Below are positions 35,626 to 47,879 of a DNA stretch of 64,000 bases, one piece after another. Every line of letters starts with the position of its first letter. Position 1 is the stretch's first letter. The stretch covers positions 34,820,668-34,884,667 of the forward strand of contig NC_092569.1 of assembly GCF_037975245.1 (NCBI RefSeq), written 5' to 3'. The notes beneath the pieces are model-generated. The model saw only the letters and a list, made by a program, of their open reading frames with translations. It was not told where the DNA came from and did no database searches. The position numbers and the translations under genes were made by a program. The stretch is from Apostichopus japonicus. Its lineage: Eukaryota > Echinodermata > Holothuroidea > Aspidochirotida > Stichopodidae.

Positions 35626-36150
35626 CAACTCTCCCGGCTTTACCGGGAGACTCCCGGTTTTTACCCGAATCTCCCGGTTTCATATTCTATTCTCCCGGTT
35701 TTTAAATGTTTCATCACTTGCGACATTTCTGAAAATAGCCAACAGTTAGTCCTATGCTTACAAATTATTAGTAATTCCCCACAGTAACGCTGAAGAGGAA
35801 AGGCTATTCAGTGTAGTTCGCACAGACGGTCAAGTCTCAGGCTTGATGGGACTCTATCTAGCATACTAGCCATGAAGTCACAGTACCCAGAGTCCACTGT
35901 TCCCTGTTTCAAATGGAAGCCTACTAAAGAAACCCTGTAGAAAGCGGAAAGAGCTGCTGTGAACTACAACAAGAAACACTGACTGGATGATGCTCTCACT
36001 GTATTGCATAAGTAGATTGCTTATTTAGGAGTATTTATATCATTTCAGTTGAAAACTACCAACCACCCTGTTTTCCCCTTGTTCTCCCTATCTTTTGGCC
36101 CTGAAAAATGTTGTTCTCCCTATTTTGGGGTCAAACAGGTTGACAGGTCT
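35626..36150 (+). pseudogene. Degraded hAT-type transposase C-terminal fragment
   Basis: KLLVIPHSNAEEERLFSVVR (about 35,762-35,820) is the hAT dimerisation-region signature (PHSNAxxERxFS). After a frameshift the text continues LDGTLSSILAMKSQYPESTV and PCFKWKPTKETL, ending with KAERAAVNYNKKH before a stop near 35,980. The flanks carry repeated CTCCCGG words (35,630-35,700) and CTCCCTAT words (36,085-36,125). Frameshifts and missing catalytic regions make it dead. Confidence 0.65.
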
Positions 36151-37564
36151 GAATACTCATAGAGTAACATAACATATCCTAGGCCTATACTGTTACTTAA
36201 GTCTTACAAGAGTTGTGTCCATCCATCTTAGTTGTATTTGAAACTCCATTTTTTTTTGTTTTTCTCCCTTTAACCTGTTTTGTATTTCAGACCAGTAGAT
36301 GAAGTTATGTCCAAGATTAAGAAAAACTAGCCATTTGCAGGTAGGTAGTACTGTAAAGAGAAAACAGATCACACTTCATTGACATCTTGTTGGATAGATG
36401 ACGAAATAGGTACAGTACACTGTTAAATTTTGTATCTTTCCCAGTTAAACTTAGTACAAAGCTTTTTGTCATGGTTTATAAAACTTAAAGATGTGCTAGC
36501 TGTATTCCAAATTCCAACATTTAACATGCAACTCTACAAGATATATATTGCTCAAGCCAAGCTGGACAATGATCTGAACCTCTTAGAATCAATCAGTTAA
36601 ACAACATTTATTATTTAATAGTCTTTGCAAACTGAACTGTACCAGAAGAACACATACTAGTAAAACACATAGGAAGAATGATGTATATATTTCCAGGCTT
36701 ATTTGAAGTCAGAGCATTTTTTTCGACTACTACAGTCTATAGCTAGAATGTAATCCCATAAGCTTTGAAAGTGATAGCATGCTTAATAAGGGGCCAGTAC
36801 ATCTTTAAGATACAATTAGTTGATTGCTTTTAGTTTCTGTGATCATGGGAGATGTATACATCTCCCATCTCAATTGCTACACATACCAATTTTCTTGCAA
36901 AATTTTAAGATTTTGTGTCATATATGTTATTATACAAACAAGGTCTTGATATAAACTAGTGTTTGCACAAGTAACCCAGGTACCCGCCCAACTGATAGCT
37001 ACCTGGTTCCGAACATAATACCCGGTTCGGACGTAAAATGTAAAGATATATTTGTGTACAAGATGTACAAGTTTGTTCAGAAAACTATTGCCGCATTGCT
37101 TTTAATGTTTGCCACAATGCCCTCCAAAAATAAATTACATTTACTGTAGAAATGTCGATATGCCTCGAATCCATCGTCGCCATAGTCACAAGCTGCTATT
37201 TCATCAGTAAACACGTATGATTCTTCTAGAATTGATGTATGTTATGCCTAACGTTCAGTTGTAACATGAGAACAAGCCTCGGAATATGGCCAATAATTTT
37301 TGCTCAAAGTAATGATGCACAAGTAAGTGCAAACTTCCCAAGTTAAAAAGCAACATTGGAGTAGTTTTTAGTTGTTATGATTTCTTTATGTTATGTTCTG
37401 TCTGGTAATGTTCTACAGTAATTCTAGAGAAGTTACCAAAGTACCGTTAGGTACCTTAACCCCCACCCCCCTTCTCCTTCATATCTCTACTTACATGAAT
37501 TCTTTAAAGTGCATTGAATGTTATTTATATTCAAATCAATTGAGGTGTATTTTTTTCTCTTTAG
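36151..37564. other. Non-coding interval with a perfect 24-bp palindrome
   Basis: ATGGGAGATGTA followed by its exact reverse complement lies at 36,845-36,868. Otherwise no gene is seen. Confidence 0.5.
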
Positions 37565-37624
37565 CAGCCAGAGAATGAGGAAGAACCTACGGACAGTGAT
37601 GTCAGAGATAACTCTGTAGTACCC
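37565..37624 (+). CDS. Possible acidic exon of an unidentified plus-strand gene
   Basis: Pyrimidine tract plus CTTTAG before, GTAAGT after. The phase 0 reading gives QPENEEEPTDSDVRDNSVVP. Good splice sites and acidic composition are the only support. Confidence 0.3.
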
Positions 37625-38046
37625 GTAAGTTTTTGTTGAACTTGTTTTCCATTCTATTGTTTCGGACAAATTTGTTTATAACTCTTGTTTGGTAAGACAT
37701 TTATGGATAGGGTGGCACCTGTACACTAGATCTTTTTACCGCACATAAAAGAGATGCTCTGATAAGCCCTTTTTCTGAAGAGTTAAGACTTTGTATTCTT
37801 TGGAGGTGTGTGGGGGGGGGGGGGAGGGGGTACAATGGGATTGGCTGGTGATCAGTTTGTTCATGGCTGAGTGCCTGAATTTCTTGCTGGCTCACCAGTC
37901 AAAAGTTGGCTGACTGCTGGTTTAAGTACACTGGTTTGAAACCACAAATCTATTTCATATATAATACACTTATATTTAGTGTTGCCCTTTATTTATACTC
38001 TTTCATTATACTTCATTCAAATCTACAAAATGAAATTTCTTCTAGG
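37625..38046. other. Interval between possible exons
   Basis: A G-rich tract lies at about 37,810-37,830. No gene is seen. Confidence 0.3.
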
Positions 38047-38101
38047 CAGAGACCAATGACAATTCCAGCCTGGAAAACATGTCCTTTGTGGCCTGTTGAA
38101 G
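38047..38101 (+). CDS. Possible exon, frame ambiguous
   Basis: TTCTAG before and GTAATC after. One frame reads QRPMTIPAWKTCPLWPVE, while another hits TGA. Phase does not connect cleanly to 42,845-42,914, so additional exons would be needed or this is spurious. Confidence 0.2.
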
Positions 38102-38899
38102 GTAATCCTTCTGCTTTGTTGATCATCTAAGAAAGATTCATCAATAGAAATTAAAGCTGTGTAAAACAGAGCAATATAAATCATGCTCATCTAGTTAAAA
38201 CTGTAGTTCATTATAAAACAGTATTTACTGTATATTAACTTTGACAAAATCTTGCTTTTATTTTACAGTATTGGTTGATTGTTTCCTTGATTGATTAGTT
38301 GGTTATGTTTGATTATTTGAATATCTATTTTTATTGCAACCCCATTAAAAGAAAAAAAAATAATAAAATGGATAAATCTAGGACTACTGTATGTCAATGT
38401 GTGAAAAACTATAGATATCTCTTTGCAATTGCAAAGCAAGAAAGCAAATTAAAAAAAGCATGTGTCAATGGAGCAATAGGATCTATAGTGCATGACCCTA
38501 ACATGCTAGGATCACCTTAAATAACTTGAACTTAAATGTTGACATTGCTAGTAATAATGTGTCAGAACTCTGCTTCATATGCTATTCCATACAGATAGCG
38601 ATTATCCCCTACTTATAACTTAAACTTAATCCAGTCTCGTGATGAAATGTTGAAAGGAATGATATATCCTAAAGTATTCAGCAGAAAGCGGACAAGCCAA
38701 TACCAAATAAATTGGAAAAAGGCAAAAAAGAGTACTGCATAGAATCCAATATGAAAGCACTATAGTGAGGTTGATCTGTATACATCTTATTGCCATTTAT
38801 AAATGTATTTGGGATTTCTAGTGGGTAAACTTCATGTTCATAGTGTATATCTGAATACCTGTAAATGTTTGTTTATTCATTCAATTACTTTTAGAAATT

Positions 38900-40315
38900 G
38901 TGTATGCCCAGTTAGAATACTCACTCCACCCCTGTAAAATCACATTGAGAGCTGCCTCCTCTGTTGATTGCTTAATTTTGTTATTGCCGGCAATACTGAA
39001 TGTGCAGCGGTTAGCATTGACCCCTTTTTACCCTGTTTGTAATGGGGAGAAACATTGGGGCTGTGAAAATTATCCCTTGGCTTCTGTTTTGCAACAAATG
39101 GCAAGGGGATGGGGGATGCCTTGTCCTCCATTGCTCTGGATAACCTGTGCATTAAGGTCAAAAGTAGCAGTGCTGGACATTTCACTATTAACATAGCATA
39201 CTTAATAATGTTTCCCTACTCCAAAACATCTCCCCTTTCTCTTCAATCTCGACCCAACCCCTCCTCTAAACCTGTTATGCAGACCCAATGTAAGATTACA
39301 TTGAAAGTTTCCTTCCTTTTAGATTGCCTTATTATGTTATTGATAACATTCAATTTATGAAGAGGTAAACATAGACCCCAATTATCCATATTTGCAATGG
39401 GCCACAGGGATTCATTGTGGGCTATCAAATGTTCCTCCAGCTGGCTACCATCTGGAAGCTAAGGGTAGATTTCTTGGTGGTCCTGATTTATCCCCCCTCC
39501 CTCTTATCCTCCCCTCCTTGTGTGGCTAAACTACATGATATATCCCTACCCTACTTTTCTTCTTTTCATTATCCAACCGACGTAATTTCACGATAGTATT
39601 CTTAGATATACTTCTCTAATATACCTTTGCCGATATGTAATAATGTTAACCTACTCCCAAATATCTTTGTCACATGTTTCCTTTAATCTCTACCCTCACC
39701 CATTTTCCATGCCCTCGTATGCATGAAACAATGTAAAATCAAATTGAAAGGTGCTTCCTTTATTGATTGTATAATTTTAATAACAGCAATACTCAATGTG
39801 TAGAGATTAACATAGACCCCATTTTACACTGTTTCCACGGAAGGAGCAGAGGGGGGGGGGTGATCATCGGGGGCTGTGAAATTTACCCCCAGCTGGCTTC
39901 TATCTGGAAGCTGAGGGTAGACTTCTTGGTGTTTATGGTTATGTTTTAAAGTTTTGCCTGTGGATGCTCTCCCCCCCCCCCCCCTTGTTTGTACAAGCTA
40001 CTGGGCATATTCCTGCCCTGTTTTTTTCTGCCTAAGGGATGAACAAATGTCAGCGGTAGTGTTCAAAAAACTTCTGTTATACCTCTACCTATATGTAATA
40101 TTGTTACACACTACATAATATCTTTATCACATTTTTTCTTCAATCTCCCCCCATACCACTCCAGCCCAGGAAAACTGTGAACCAATGCAAAATCAAATTA
40201 AGCAGTGCATCCTGTATTGATTGTCTAATTTTGATACTGCAATATGTAGAGGTTAAACATTTATCCATATTTGCAATTGGGGGGATCGTTGGGGGCTATG
40301 AAATTATTACCAGCA
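38900..40315. repeat. Tandem ~350-460-bp repeat array, segment 1 (four units)
   Basis: The anchor TTGATTGCATAATTTTG, with the following GTAGAGATTAACATAGACCC, occurs near 38,960, 39,313, 39,757 and 40,216. Before it each unit has ACTCCAAAACATCT, a C-rich CCCTTACCC patch and AATGCAAAATCAAATTGA; after it, GGGGGCTGTGAAATT. Open frames in the units are not conserved in frame. The fourth unit is interrupted by a LINE. Confidence 0.85.
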
Positions 40316-42544
40316 TGTAACCTGCCCCACCCGTGATACTGCAACACTGGACTTATTCTATTCAAACGTTAAGGAATCTCACACCTCCATTCAACTCCCA
40401 CTGCTTGGTAGAGCTGACCATAATCTCGTTAATGTGATCCCCAAGTATCGACCTGTTGTCCAGAGACAGAAACCCAAGAGGATCACAATACAACAATGGA
40501 CCGATGACAGCGTAGAACATCTTCGAGCTGAATTGGATAACACTGATTGGAATATGTTCGTCAATGCAACCAATACCTTGGATGAGCTTGCAGTAACAAT
40601 AAGCGAATATATTAACTTTTGTGTGGATCTTACGATACCAACTAAGCAGATTAAAGTATTCCCCAACAATAAACCTTGGATTACCAAACGAGTGAAAGCC
40701 ATTATCAACAGAAAGAAGGGTATGTTCGGGAAAGGAGATCGGGAGGGATTAAAACGTGTCCAGGCAGACCTCAAAAGAGTTATACGGGAAGAGAAAGCAC
40801 TATACCGGGAAAAAAATCGAGGGCCACTTCACGGATAATAACATGAAACGAGCCTGGGAAGGTGTTAGACTCATGTCAGGATACCTTAACAAATCCAAAT
40901 CTTGCCAATTGCCGAAATCAGACTTAGCCTATGCCAATGAATTGAATGACTTTTATAACAGGTTTGACCAACAGCATGATTTAAATGTCGAACGCGACAA
41001 CTTACAACAAATGTTTTCACATGCGGAATGTAATCTGACGGTAACCGAAGCTGAAGTCCGCCAACATTTCGTCCGACTCAACCCATCGAAGTCTGCTGGT
41101 CCTGACAAGCTTCCACATCGTATTCTCAAACTGTGTGCAATTGAATTGGCCAATATTTTTACCGTGATTTTCAACCGATCTTTTGAAACTCGTACTGTTC
41201 CTAATTTATGGAAACAATCCCGTATTATCCCCGTTCCGAAAGCATCAACCATATCTTGCCTCAATGACCTCCGCCCCATCGCCCTCACTGCCGTGCCAAT
41301 GAAAGTCTGCGAACGTATATTTTTGAAACACTTTAAAACATTTGTAGCACCATTTTTAGATCCTTTACAATTTGCATATCAACCGGGTCGTAGCTGCGAG
41401 GACGCCATCCTTGTAATTATTGAACAGTTATACTCTCATCTTGAAAGTTCTTACCGTGGAAATAATGCTCGTGTAATGTTCTTCGACTTTTCATCCGCCT
41501 TTAACACTATTCAACCACATATACTTGCCAATAAGCTCATTGAAATGAAAGTCCCGATCGGCCTTGTTCAATGGATAATGAGCTACCTCACAAACCGTTC
41601 GCAATCCGTTAATCTCAGCCCAACCTGCCGCTCCAGGATTACCTCTTTTAATACTGGGGCGCCCCAAGGTACAGTTCTGTATGATGCCGTATGATGTCAG
41701 ATCCTCGGAGAAAGGGTGCTCACTTATTAAATTTGCTGATGACACTGCCTTGGTGGGATTAATCAACGGGTCTGAGGACAGTGCCTACCACAACCAAATA
41801 CAGTCTTTCGTTCAATACTGCGACTCGAATTTCCTGCAACTGGACGTTACCAAGACGAAAGAAATGGTGATCGACTTCCGGCGGAATGGTAATCCCCCAC
41901 CACCAGCCATTATTAAGGGAACTCCAGTCAAACGTGTCGAGTCAAATGTATACCTTGGCGTGACTTTGAACAATGATTTATCATGGGGGAACATATTGAT
42001 ACTCTTGTTAAGAAATTGAATTCCCGACTTTATTGCCTCAGGAAAATGTCAAACTTTAATGTTTGCTCTGAAATTTTGGAAATGTTTTATAATGCTACAA
42101 TTTGTGGGGTCTGGCGTTATTGTCTTATATGCTGGGGTGGAAATGTAGTTAATTCAGAAAGAAAGAGATCGTATCGATGGAATTAGAAAGAAAGCGGAAG
42201 AGGTGATCGGTACTTCCCAGCCTACGGTAGACGAAGTTTATCAATGCTTACTCCAGAGTAAACTTGACACTGTGTGGGGGGACAGTGCCCACCCACCCGA
42301 TGAACATCTCCATGACAGTTGCATGAGTAGGGGCAGTGGGAGACTGAGACTCCCATGCTTGAAAACCAACAGACACCGCAATTCATTCATCCCATGTGCA
42401 ATTAAACTTTTCAACAGCAATCTTCAACGTTAATTTCTTACCCCTCTTACCATATTATCTGTACAGTCATATATTTTGTTTCTATCATTTGAGAATTTTT
42501 ATAGTACGTGCGAGTACACGAATTTCCATATTGAATCAATAAAG

Positions 42545-42575
<31 letters not shown>

Positions 42576-42576
42576 A
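40316..42576 (+). mobile_element. 5'-truncated L2/Rex1-type non-LTR retrotransposon
   Basis: Starts inside the endonuclease end (ATLDLFYSNV, LLGRADHNLVNV). It then has a reverse transcriptase: KSAGPDKLPHRILK, LRPIALTAVPMKVCERI, LDPLQFAYQPGRSCEDAI, FFDFSSAFNTIQPHILANKL, GAPQGTV, IKFADDTALVGL, TKEMVIDFRR, VYLGVTLNNDLSW. It ends with a C-terminal RHRNSFIPCAIKLFNS, AATAAAG at about 42,537 and a (TTAC)n tail to 42,576. It sits within the tandem repeat array, so it inserted after array formation. Confidence 0.9.
40322..42433 (+). pseudogene. LINE ORF2 remnant (endonuclease end plus RT), broken
   Basis: Four frame blocks: about 40,322-40,838, 40,756-41,694, 41,681-42,019 and 41,983-42,433. Frameshifts lie near 40,815, 41,690, 41,990 and 42,170. 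The SPLLF-type stretch normally between the GAPQG motif and the FADD motif is missing, consistent with an internal deletion at about 41,680. FADD is intact, but the enzyme cannot be made. Confidence 0.88.
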
Positions 42577-42844
42577 TTTTCTGTTGCTATAAGAATTTGA
42601 CTCTACTGTACAAAAACAAATGCAATGTCACGCAATTGAATAGAAACATGCTGATATAACAGCTAATCATATATGGTGTAAAATAGTTTTTTGAATATTC
42701 TATCATTTGATTTTAAGATGTTGAATATAGGACTTTTGAATTCATATTCTATTTTAATGGTACATTATTTCATCTCATTCAGCTAGTTATGTTCAATCTT
42801 CCTGATCTTCCAAAATTATGATGTGTTGGATATTTGTTTTACAG
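42577..42844. other. Non-coding interval
   Basis: AT-rich; nothing recognised. Confidence 0.4.
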
Positions 42845-42914
42845 ATATACACACAAACTGACTGCAACAACAAGACAGATGGAAAATATTCAGTCTTTAA
42901 ATCAGATGAGGATG
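42845..42914 (+). CDS. Possible internal exon of an unidentified plus-strand gene
   Basis: TTTTACAG before, GTGAGT after. Phase 0 reading: IYTQTDCNNKTDGKYSVFKS then DED plus one base (phase 1). The next two exon-like segments (45,279 and 45,537) both accept phase 1, so either could be its 3' partner. No domain is recognised. Confidence 0.35.
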
Positions 42915-43317
42915 GTGAGTTTGACCGTTTCTCCACAGGATTGTCATTAGCCGGCTAACTAAATGTAGTATCTTGTAAATTTCCAGCTAACTGCACTCTG
43001 CTTGCTTTTATGTCATCTTTATGTTACTGTACAATAAACCACATTTAAAAAAGTGAGGTATATGACTAGAACAGAACAACTGTTGAAGATATAATCTAAT
43101 AGGTCATACTGCTGTATTGGCCCCAAATATAGCATGCTACCACAAAAAAAGGTTCCTACAATTATGTAATCCACCTGCCATGGTCGTAAAATGACCTCAT
43201 TTTAACAGTTATCCTGCACTGCCTGGCACATATCTTTCCTCGTATCAGAATCTTTGTGTATAGACACTGTCTGGTAAACTACTGTACACTGTCGACATAT
43301 AACGATATATTACCATG

Positions 43318-43446
43318 CAGTGTTTACACGAAGAACCTCACATTGTCAACAAGCTGTGCATTGCAGGCTGCTCCAACACAAGTAAAGACGGACTTCACCT
43401 ACACGCGTTTCCAAAAGATGACAGAAATCGAAGAAATTGGACATGA
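43318..43446 (+). pseudogene. THAP zinc-finger N-terminal fragment
   Basis: The frame through 43,321 reads KLCIAGCSNTSKDGLHLHAF, then PKDDRNRRNWT, then TGA (43,444-43,446). C-x3-C, HxFPxD and R-x2-W are THAP landmarks, but the later Cys-x2-His half is missing or out of frame. It may be a decayed THAP gene or a P-element/Kolobok-type transposase scrap. Confidence 0.6.
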
Positions 43447-45278
43447 TTTGTTCAAAACACTACACATAGACAACGTTACGAGTGCCTGTGGGCCTAAACT
43501 ATTGCCAAATTACTTGTTATGACCACAGACTAGGCCTCCTTAATGTAGCAAATGACAAATTTTGTTTATTGGTTACCTAGTATTTTCACAAAAATTAAGG
43601 CCAGTTGGATTTAGAACAGTCAATACTAGATCTGCAATTCTTCTTTCGTGGTAAAACTGGAGTTGTGTTATGATTTTAACGTAACAGTTTGATGATACAA
43701 CTTACACAGGCTAGCCTGTTATACAACGTCTATTAGTTAGGTCTAGACCTATGTTACTACTACTAGTACTATAGGGTTGCACTTGCACTGTAAGTAACAC
43801 AATTTCTAGAAGATTTGCTACGATGTTAAGTAGCAGGATCATCGACATTTGAGTACATTTAACTCATATTATGGTCTTAATGATGGTGGTTTGTTTATGC
43901 TCAACCGTCCAATTTCGGTTCAGGATAGTTCAACCGTTCTACTCTGGGACTTCCACCGGAAGCAACGCGTCTCGGCCATCGGAAACACCGATATCTTCAT
44001 CACCCTCGAAAACAATTTCCTCCTCTTCTTACTCAAGAAAATAATTTTTGTCAAAGCTTTTGAATGTTCTGAGAGGTAAAGGCCCATTTCCTCGGAAGTG
44101 TAAGATGACTTTTTCAGTTGATGAGGAGAGTGTGCTGTAGTTACCTGTACGTAGTAAACTGAATGACGCCGTAACAGTAAATATCGGGGAGTCGGCTTTG
44201 GCTGATATGGTCCCTTTACTGACGTCATATGAACTGCGGGAGTTCTCTATAGGGAATACTTCGACAGCGAATTTCTGGCTTTGGCAGCTACATTTACGGG
44301 AAGTAGTGAATGGATGGTGTTGAAGTAATGTAGATTAATAATTCTAAGACATGAAAATCCACCATTTCATTCCCTCTTTAACTTGCAAGTTATGTCTCAT
44401 ACAAGAGTTAAAGTTCGGTTAAACTCATTTATGTGTTTTTGCACCATATTGACTGAAAAAAGCTTGCTTTGCTTTTGCAAATGTCAAGAAGTAAAATCAC
44501 AGTAAACCAGGAAGCTCAGAGCCCATAGTTTTTATGTCTATGTTACTTCAGATTAAAGGCATTGAAGACTCGCCCCAAACCGCGTGCGACCATCTGAAAA
44601 AATTAACTTTCTGTTGCTTGCAAGTTAAGTTTTGTTCGTGTCGCTACAAAATGCAGACAGTAATGAAATGTGATACCTTGTTATCTTTAGCTGGACCTGA
44701 GATGTCCATCGCTGTATCGTTTATACACTGTGCCGTGGGTATTGACCGCAGCTGAATGTACTGACTGTACACTAGTGTCTAATTACCGACGGTAGCAAGC
44801 TGTGTGTGTATTTTCTGGCATCTATGGTGGTGTCTAACACTTCTGTTACACCTCATTCAAAACTAGGTCAGATTACCTGCATTAGACGTTTCTTTTAGCG
44901 CGAGTCTTCACACCCTTTAATTGCCATCATAGTTTGTTTTGGGTCAGCCAGAATAAATGTTTGAAACAGCTTAGTGTAGTAAAACAGAAATTAAGTATTT
45001 TGTTTTTCCTTTCAAATGTAGAAGCCTGTATTATTCATTCACTTCATCGTTACTTACCGTTGCTACACAACATTGCTAATCTGTCACTCACATGTAATAT
45101 TGGTTTACTTGCAATGTGAAATCAAGTGGTGAAACACACACAATGGACAAGCCTGGACTAACTACACTGTAAAACTCCTTGTCCCGTAAATCATTCTGAA
45201 CCACAAAGTGGCTAATGTTGATGAATAATCTAACCAGAGTTCATAAGTAATTTAAGCTGTTATCATATACACCACAGG
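43447..45278. other. Non-coding interval, slightly GC-richer around 43.9-44.3 kb
   Basis: A TGACGTCA palindrome (CRE consensus) lies at 44,220-44,227. Open frames on both strands here (about 75-100 codons) match nothing I recognise. Confidence 0.3.
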
Positions 45279-45356
45279 AAAATTTACACCAGAACCTGAT
45301 GAAAGAAGCATGGAACTGGAAACACTTTGTGAAAGTTGTGAAAGTTTCTTCATCTG
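45279..45356 (+). CDS. Possible terminal exon (alternative 1)
   Basis: Preceded by CACCACAG. In phase 1 it reads KFTPEPDERSMELETLCES, then CESFFI and a stop. It is phase-compatible with 42,845-42,914. Confidence 0.25.
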
Positions 45357-45536
45357 AATTTATTGAAATCTATATTTCTTTTTATTTAGAGAAGACATCA
45401 TTGTCCATATCAGTAATGATTGGCTCTGTGTACAGTGAATGTAATTGGGCAGTTTGTGGTGACCGTGGGTGTTACCAATGCATTTGCAACCCTGGTTTAA
45501 GTGCAATTTGTCATTTCTTTTACTTCTAATTTACAG

Positions 45537-45661
45537 CTCATAAACCGCTTCAGCAAAGACAAGGATGTCCACAGAGACTGTCACAGTGCCCATTCTGTTC
45601 AAAGACCTTGGCTGGATCTCAGCTTTCTCGACAAAAAGAAATCAAGAACCATTTCCATTAA
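45537..45661 (+). CDS. Possible terminal exon with zinc-finger-like motif (alternative 2)
   Basis: Preceded by TAATTTACAG. The phase 1 reading includes CPQRLSQCPFCSKTLAGSQL then SRQKEIKNHFH and TAA. CPFC with a following H-x-H resembles a C2H2-type finger with a long loop. It is also phase-compatible with 42,845-42,914. Confidence 0.35.
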
Positions 45662-47879
45662 GAATTTTGACCAAAGGTGATCATATTTGAATATGTAGCA
45701 TATTTGGAGCCAATAGAGCATATCTTTGATACACTGTTCATTTCTATCACTTTACCTCCATTGATTCATTAATGTGAAATTTAATTTCTTCTAAGTACAA
45801 ACTTTCATGTTTAATAAAAGCAAAATTGACAGTGTACTGTGAATGTGATGCTCATTTTGATGAATCTCGAATAATAATTAAAGTTAATTTCACAGGCTTT
45901 ACTAATCAGCTTAGTTTTTCATCAATATATCATCATGATACATTGTTGTTACACGATGCACATTGCAAACATTGTACCATGGGTGATTCATTAAAATCTG
46001 TATATCTGATCATCAGGACAATCTTCATTCTTTCAGAGCATAAATCCTTTTTACTCTAGCTGTTCTCTTGTTGTTATGTGACTGTTCATTGCCAATTTTC
46101 CAAATTATTTATCAACATTTACTTATTTTTCAACACACAATATTCACACAACACATTTTTCTTGGAGAGATTTGTTTATTTTCCCTCCTTAATAGTGGAA
46201 TGAATATGCCACATTGGAATAAGAAAGAGACTTTAAAAAGAAATAAAAAAGAAAAAAGGGTTTAGCAAGTTGTTGAATATTAAATAGTCAACACCAATTG
46301 ACTGTTATTAGTCACACCATTCAACAAGATACTTACAAGTTTATACAATAGAAAGCAGTAGAGGCTCCTGCTGTATTTATCATTTAAGTCACAACAGCGA
46401 CAAACCAAATCTGTCAATTCGATAAAACCAATAATAATTGATACCCTATTGTAAGACACTTATTTTGGCTCATGTTTGTTAATCATAAGTGTCTGCATGT
46501 GTTATGTTGAAACTCTTGTCACTGAAGCTAATTATCACCAGTATAGCTGTCTTCATTCTATAATTTGAATTATTATATTATATTGATTTGTATTGAATTA
46601 TTGTAAAGAAATGACCCAGTGTTAATCTTCATTTTTCATTGGATCATTTTGATCTCTGGAGTTGTTTTTGCATTGTTGACATCAATTATTCAACAAGGAG
46701 TTTCCTAAAAATATAGGACATTTGCATTCAGTGTTGTAGCCATAGTTAACATAATTTTGCATGAAAAAATCACCTAATATACTGTCACACATTAAAAATA
46801 ATTATCTCATGCATTCTGTGTTGTATCTTTGACCTCCTATGCATAAAATAACCAAGCATAATAATTGTTTATTTAAATGCACACTGAAAGTGCCTTTATA
46901 CTTGGTATGTTAAGGATCATGTATGCACTTTTAACAGTACATTTAACAATTGAAATGGAAATAACTGTCTGAAAAATTACCCTTTAAGCATTGTTGTCTA
47001 ATCATTCCACGTTGCTGGAGTACTACTCAGTCTAGCACACATACACTAGGAGTTTTATGCCCTGCACTGACATTCCCATGTTCAAAGACATTCACAATTT
47101 ATGAAGGACAAAAGGCATTGTAGTCAAGCCTAGGTGGTCTTGTGGAGCCAGATTCGCTGATAAAACATTTAACCCATATGTTTGCAGGTTAAAGAAAGCA
47201 ACCTGAAAGCTTAAAAATAAAATAAAAAATAAAAAATAAAAAATAAAAGACAGAAGGAAACAACTTAGGCTCATATTCCGCTATTTTGTGGTACCGGTAT
47301 TATAACATTTCAAGGCCAGAATTCTGCCTAAATAAAGCATTTCATAGTGATGCAATCCTCTGTTTCAGGTATTGTTTAAAGTGAACTGTCACAAATTGGT
47401 ATTGTCCTATATGCATAACAAACCCATTCATTAATGGGTTCATCCACCTGTCCTACTTTTGAATATATTTGTTAACTCACAATCGAAATATTATGTAACA
47501 TCTTGCCAGTCCAAACGCTTTGCATAAGTTCAATCCTCTTGGGATTACATAACACAAGTAAACCCCTTTGTGTACGTTAATAAAATGTGGCAATTAAAAT
47601 AATATGTAGTATGTCTTTGTGTTTGTGCTTTGTAGTCTTTTGTGGATTATGTAAGCAACCAGATGGAACAAGATGGAAAATGTAGTAATTCACTTTGCAG
47701 TTCATTTCCCCATCCTTGTCTTTTTCTATATTTAGACTGGAGAGGAATGTGTTTTAAACACTTCTACTCATTTGGAACAAATAATTTTAGCTTCATTGTT
47801 TGTTTTCCATGATTGAACCCTATACTATAGGAGGGGGGCGTTAAAATTGTCCAATTTACCTTGGCTTTGTACTTAAGGA
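45662..47879. other. Non-coding interval
   Basis: AT-rich, with a short AAATAAAAA repeat at about 47,215-47,245. No gene is seen. Confidence 0.4.

Noticed and set aside
44220-44227. CRE-type TGACGTCA as a promoter element
   Set aside because: A single 8-bp match without a neighbouring gene is expected by chance in 64 kb.
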